Shown here piece after piece: positions 61,459 to 64,000 of a DNA stretch of 64,000 nt. The notes beneath the pieces are model-generated. The model was not told the origin of the DNA and did no database searches. It saw nothing but the letters and a program-made list of their open reading frames with translations. Made by a program: the position numbers and the translations under genes. The number at the start of each line of letters is the position of its first letter. The first letter of the stretch is position 1. Source of the DNA: Geobacter sp. (GTDB taxonomy: Bacteria; Desulfobacterota; Desulfuromonadia; Geobacterales; DSM-12255); assembly GCA_009886125.1 (NCBI GenBank), contig VFJK01000061.1:1-64000 (forward strand). The letters run 5' to 3'.

Positions 61459-61491
61459 CAAATAAAAAACCACAGGGCTGATCCCTGTGGT
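61459..61491 (-). terminator. Leader attenuator of the ABC-F gene
   Basis: On the minus strand ACCACAGGG-ATCAG-CCCTGTGGT is followed by TTTTTTATTT, only 19 bases before the ABC-F start. It is placed to stop transcription before the gene unless it is disrupted. Confidence 0.65.
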
Positions 61492-61717
61492 CAAGTCGAG
61501 GGATTATGTAGCACTTTTTATTTCCGGGTGGCAAGCCCTATTTACTGCTGCAGACCGGATTATTATGAAGACAGGTCGGAAACGACCGGCCGGCAGCCAT
61601 TTGTCTCAAGGCACGGCAGCAGCTCCATAAGTGAAACGCATATGACTTTTTCTATAATGCTGTATTTGATTGTCAGCCGATCATCTTGAGTTAAACTGTC
61701 AACAGGAGAATAATTGT

Positions 61718-63124
61718 ATGTCTCACGGAGATGATCTCGTAATACTTGGTTCAGGATCTACCGCTTTCGCGGCGGCGCTGCGTGCCCGGTCTCTCGGTGC
61801 AAACGTCCTGATGGTCGAAAAGAGCCTGCCAGGCGGGACCTGTGTAAACTGGGGTTGTGTCCCGAGCAAGACTCTGATCCATTCGGCACTTTTTCGTCAT
61901 GAAGCTCAGCTGGGGCGTGAAAACGGACTCGGAACGGCGGTAAGCAGCATCGATTTTGCTGCTCTCACTGCTCATAAAGACCGGGTAGTACAGCATCTTC
62001 GCCAGACAAAATATCTTGATCTCCTCAGCACTGTCCCTGGTCTGACACTTCACAAAGGAACCGGCCGATTTCTTGATCGTAACACCATCCAGGTTGACGA
62101 TCGGACGATTCACAGTGACAGGATTCTTATCGCAACCGGCGGTCTACCCCACATTATCGAATTTCCGGGAATCCATGAAGTTGATTTTCTGACCAGTCGG
62201 ACTGCGCTGTTGCTGAAAAAACTCCCCGAATCGATGCTGATAATCGGCGGCGGAGTAATAGCCCTGGAGTTGGGGCAGATGTATCATCGCCTGGGGATAA
62301 AGGTCACTGTGCTTGAGCATGGGCCCAGGGTCCTGCCCGCTGTTGAGGCTGAGCCGGCAGTTGAGCTGCAGCAGATATTGATAGATGCCGGGATGGAGAT
62401 CGTTCTCAATGTGTCGATCTGCTCTGTGCAGAAGGGTGACGGTTCAACCACTGTCCATGCAGAAGTCCTCGGTGAAAGAAGGGAGTATTCTGCGGAACGG
62501 CTGCTGCTGGCGGTCGGGACGGTGCCTGCAACGGCTGACATCGGCCTGGAAGAGGCAGGGGTCGAGACGGATGCCAGAGGATTCATCCGGGTTGATGATC
62601 GAATGCGAACAACCGCGACAGGGGTATGGGCGGCCGGAGATGTCATCGGTGGGATGATGATCGCTCCGGTGGGAGCCCGGGAAGGTATAGTGGCAGTGGA
62701 TAATATGCTCAAACCCGATGGCGGCTGTACGATTGACTACCTGTCGATACCGATGGCCATCTTTACCGACCCTGAACTCGGTATGGTCGGATACCGGGAG
62801 GAGGAAGCCAGAAAGGCGGGGTTTACGGTCATCACCAGCATACTTCCGGTCAGAGAAATCCCGAAGGCTCACATCACCGGAGGCACTGCCGGTCTTATCA
62901 AGATGATAGCGGACAAGGAGAGCGGCCGTCTGCTCGGTGTCCATCTGCTGTGCCATCGCGGCGCGGAGCTGATCAATGAGGCTGCCCTGGCCATAAGGTT
63001 GCGAGCGACAATCGGTGATCTGGTCGATACCCTCCATGTCTATCCCTCTATGGGAGAAGGGCTCCGGCTCTGTGCTCAGGGGTTTTCCCTTGATGTGAGC
63101 AGGCTCTCCTGCTGTGCAGAGTAA
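61718..63124 (+). CDS. MerA-like NAD(P)H disulfide oxidoreductase
   Basis: Flavoprotein of 468 residues. The FAD loop is DDLVILGSGSTAFAAALRARSLG, the redox pair is GGTCVNWGCVPSKTLI (Cys about 41 and 46), the NAD(P)H loop is SMLIIGGGVIALELGQMYHRLG, and the C-terminal dimer domain contains HVYPSMGEGLRLCAQGF. It ends LSCCAE, matching the vicinal Cys pair at the C-terminus of mercuric reductase. It lacks an N-terminal HMA domain, and no mer genes surround it. Hg(II) reduction is likely but not proven. ATG 61718 follows AACAGGAGAATAATTGT. Confidence 0.87.
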   Translation: MSHGDDLVILGSGSTAFAAALRARSLGANVLMVEKSLPGGTCVNWGCVPSKTLIHSALFRHEAQLGRENGLGTAVSSIDFAALTAHKDRVVQHLRQTKYLDLLSTVPGLTLHKGTGRFLDRNTIQVDDRTIHSDRILIATGGLPHIIEFPGIHEVDFLTSRTALLLKKLPESMLIIGGGVIALELGQMYHRLGIKVTVLEHGPRVLPAVEAEPAVELQQILIDAGMEIVLNVSICSVQKGDGSTTVHAEVLGERREYSAERLLLAVGTVPATADIGLEEAGVETDARGFIRVDDRMRTTATGVWAAGDVIGGMMIAPVGAREGIVAVDNMLKPDGGCTIDYLSIPMAIFTDPELGMVGYREEEARKAGFTVITSILPVREIPKAHITGGTAGLIKMIADKESGRLLGVHLLCHRGAELINEAALAIRLRATIGDLVDTLHVYPSMGEGLRLCAQGFSLDVSRLSCCAE

Positions 63125-63176
63125 AATTGTAACTGTTTCAACAAGCAGAAAGTCGACCGCATGGCCGCATTTTGAA

Positions 63177-64000
63177 TCAAGCGGTTTTCGCCGTCAAAGT
63201 GATATCCTCCCCGGTCAAAGTCAGCAGCCCTTCCTTGTAAAGCCCGCCCACCGCCTTTTTGAAGGTTTTCTTGCTCATCCCCAGACTCTTCTGGATAGCT
63301 GCCGGGGAGCTTTTGTCGTGTAGCGGCAAGCTGCCGCCATTGGCAGCCAGGACCCTGAGGATAACGTCCCTGGCATCTGATACCCCTTCTGCCCCGGCTC
63401 TGCGCAAGGTAACATCAAGCTTTCCGTCTTCGCGCAAACGCTTTACATAACCGGGAATTTCCATGCCGGTGAAGCTTCCGGCCGGCAATTCGTCCCGGTA
63501 GAGCAGAGCAGGGAAGCGATGGTTGACAATGACCTTGGCGCCAAGTTCAGTGAGTTGCCAGATCAGCAGTTCAACGCTGTCACCTTCATGCAGATCGGGG
63601 CGTTCGTGATCCAGACACTCATCGATACGGGCGTTGGCAAAAGGCCTTCCCTGTTGATCGACATCGATCTTTACCAGGTAGCTCCAGTTGATCTGCATCC
63701 GCTCGGGCTGCAGGCTGAGCGGTACGAGGAGGTCCTTTGCAAGACCCCAGTCCAGAAAGGCCCCGTGGCTCGTTATTGATTTGACCTTCAGGCAGGCAAA
63801 TTCACCGGCCTGGGCAAGAGGCGGCCGAAGCGTCGCCTGAAGCTCTCCGGGTATGACCTGATACAGAAAGACCTCAAGCTGGTCACCGGGAACGGCATTA
63901 GGTGCTTCTCTCAGAGGCAGATGCGCTGGCAGTTCGCCTGCATCAAGCCAGACGCCTTTCTTGTCAATGCGGCTGACCTGAAGGGTGTGCAGACGGCAGA
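63177..64000 (-). CDS. CvfB/YitL-like S1 RNA-binding protein, 5' end outside window
   Basis: The frame is open to the window edge. The track shows only the part from 63698, but reading on upstream gives LQVSRIDKKGVWLDAGELPAHLPLR and QLEVFLYQVIPGELQATLRPPLAQAGEFACLKVKSITSHGAFLDWGLAKDLLVP. These are the S1-like repeats of CvfB/YitL proteins. The C-terminal DARDVILRVLAANGGSLPLHDKSSPAAIQKSLGMSKKTFKKAVGGLYKEGLL is the winged helix typical of the family. About 274 codons are visible. It probably binds RNA; cellular role in this group is little known. Confidence 0.88.
   Translation of the reverse strand, partial: CRLHTLQVSRIDKKGVWLDAGELPAHLPLREAPNAVPGDQLEVFLYQVIPGELQATLRPPLAQAGEFACLKVKSITSHGAFLDWGLAKDLLVPLSLQPERMQINWSYLVKIDVDQQGRPFANARIDECLDHERPDLHEGDSVELLIWQLTELGAKVIVNHRFPALLYRDELPAGSFTGMEIPGYVKRLREDGKLDVTLRRAGAEGVSDARDVILRVLAANGGSLPLHDKSSPAAIQKSLGMSKKTFKKAVGGLYKEGLLTLTGEDITLTAKTA

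Overview
The window looks like the chromosome of a GC-rich anaerobic deltaproteobacterium of the Geobacter type. This is inferred from gene content: an LL-diaminopimelate aminotransferase, a Liv-type transporter with an embedded acyl-CoA ligase, a fused B12-dependent acyl-CoA mutase, an EtfAB module with a membrane FeS oxidoreductase, several GGDEF proteins and many palindromic intergenic repeats. No similarity search was run, so the genus is a guess.

Region 1 (1-11.2 kb) is accessory DNA behind dapL. The dapL 3' end is present twice (592-708 and 2138-2254, about 88% identical without gaps). The copies flank a DUF2442 gene and a Phd/VapC-type toxin-antitoxin pair. Next come a visibly AT-rich three-gene operon (DUF262 protein, DUF3696-type AAA ATPase, unknown protein) that looks like an anti-phage system, a remnant of a REP-associated transposase, a flavoprotein, a DUF454 membrane protein, a DUF4382 lipoprotein, a HigBA pair with a perfect operator palindrome, and a receiver-PilZ protein. 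A palindrome of the type AAAGGCGRCC-RATC-GGYCGCCTTT recurs here, often as a terminator.

Region 2 (11.2-37.8 kb) is a catabolic block for short-chain and branched acyl-CoA compounds. On the minus strand: livG, an AMP-dependent acyl-CoA ligase, livH, livM, livJ and livF, followed by a MerR regulator and a universal stress protein. On the plus strand: icmF, an M24 peptidase, thiolase, 3-hydroxybutyryl-CoA dehydrogenase, crotonase, acyl-CoA dehydrogenase, the membrane FeS oxidoreductase, etfB, etfA, a short class III CoA-transferase, a second acyl-CoA dehydrogenase and a two-subunit CoA-transferase. Read together: uptake, CoA activation, isobutyryl/n-butyryl-CoA interconversion, beta-oxidation to acetyl-CoA, and electron delivery through ETF to the menaquinone pool. 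A recurring ACGTAAAC-type motif near icmF, thiolase, livJ and merR suggests one regulon, probably under the MerR (LiuR-like) protein.

Region 3 (37.9-47.2 kb) holds a GGDEF protein, a thioesterase, a PAS-GAF-PAS-GGDEF sensor, a structured leader with a terminator/antiterminator arrangement ahead of a porin, an orphan tungstate-binding protein, a lipoprotein, and a relic island bounded by a 45-bp duplication of the tRNA-Phe 3' end.

Region 4 (47.2-64 kb) is mostly housekeeping: an EfpL-type elongation factor with a cyclophilin, a phosphohexomutase, a DUF4143 ATPase flanked by PIN-toxin fragments, an orphan antitoxin, uvrA, a kinase fusion, a cold-shock cluster (csp, 50-aa basic protein, DEAD helicase), an ABC-F ATPase with a leader attenuator, a MerA-like reductase and a CvfB/YitL-type S1 protein that runs off the window. 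No CRISPR array or rRNA was seen. Palindromic repeat families (CCCCTTGACAGGGG type, CGTAGC/GCTACG type, and a 146-160 bp long-stem type) are scattered through the last three regions.
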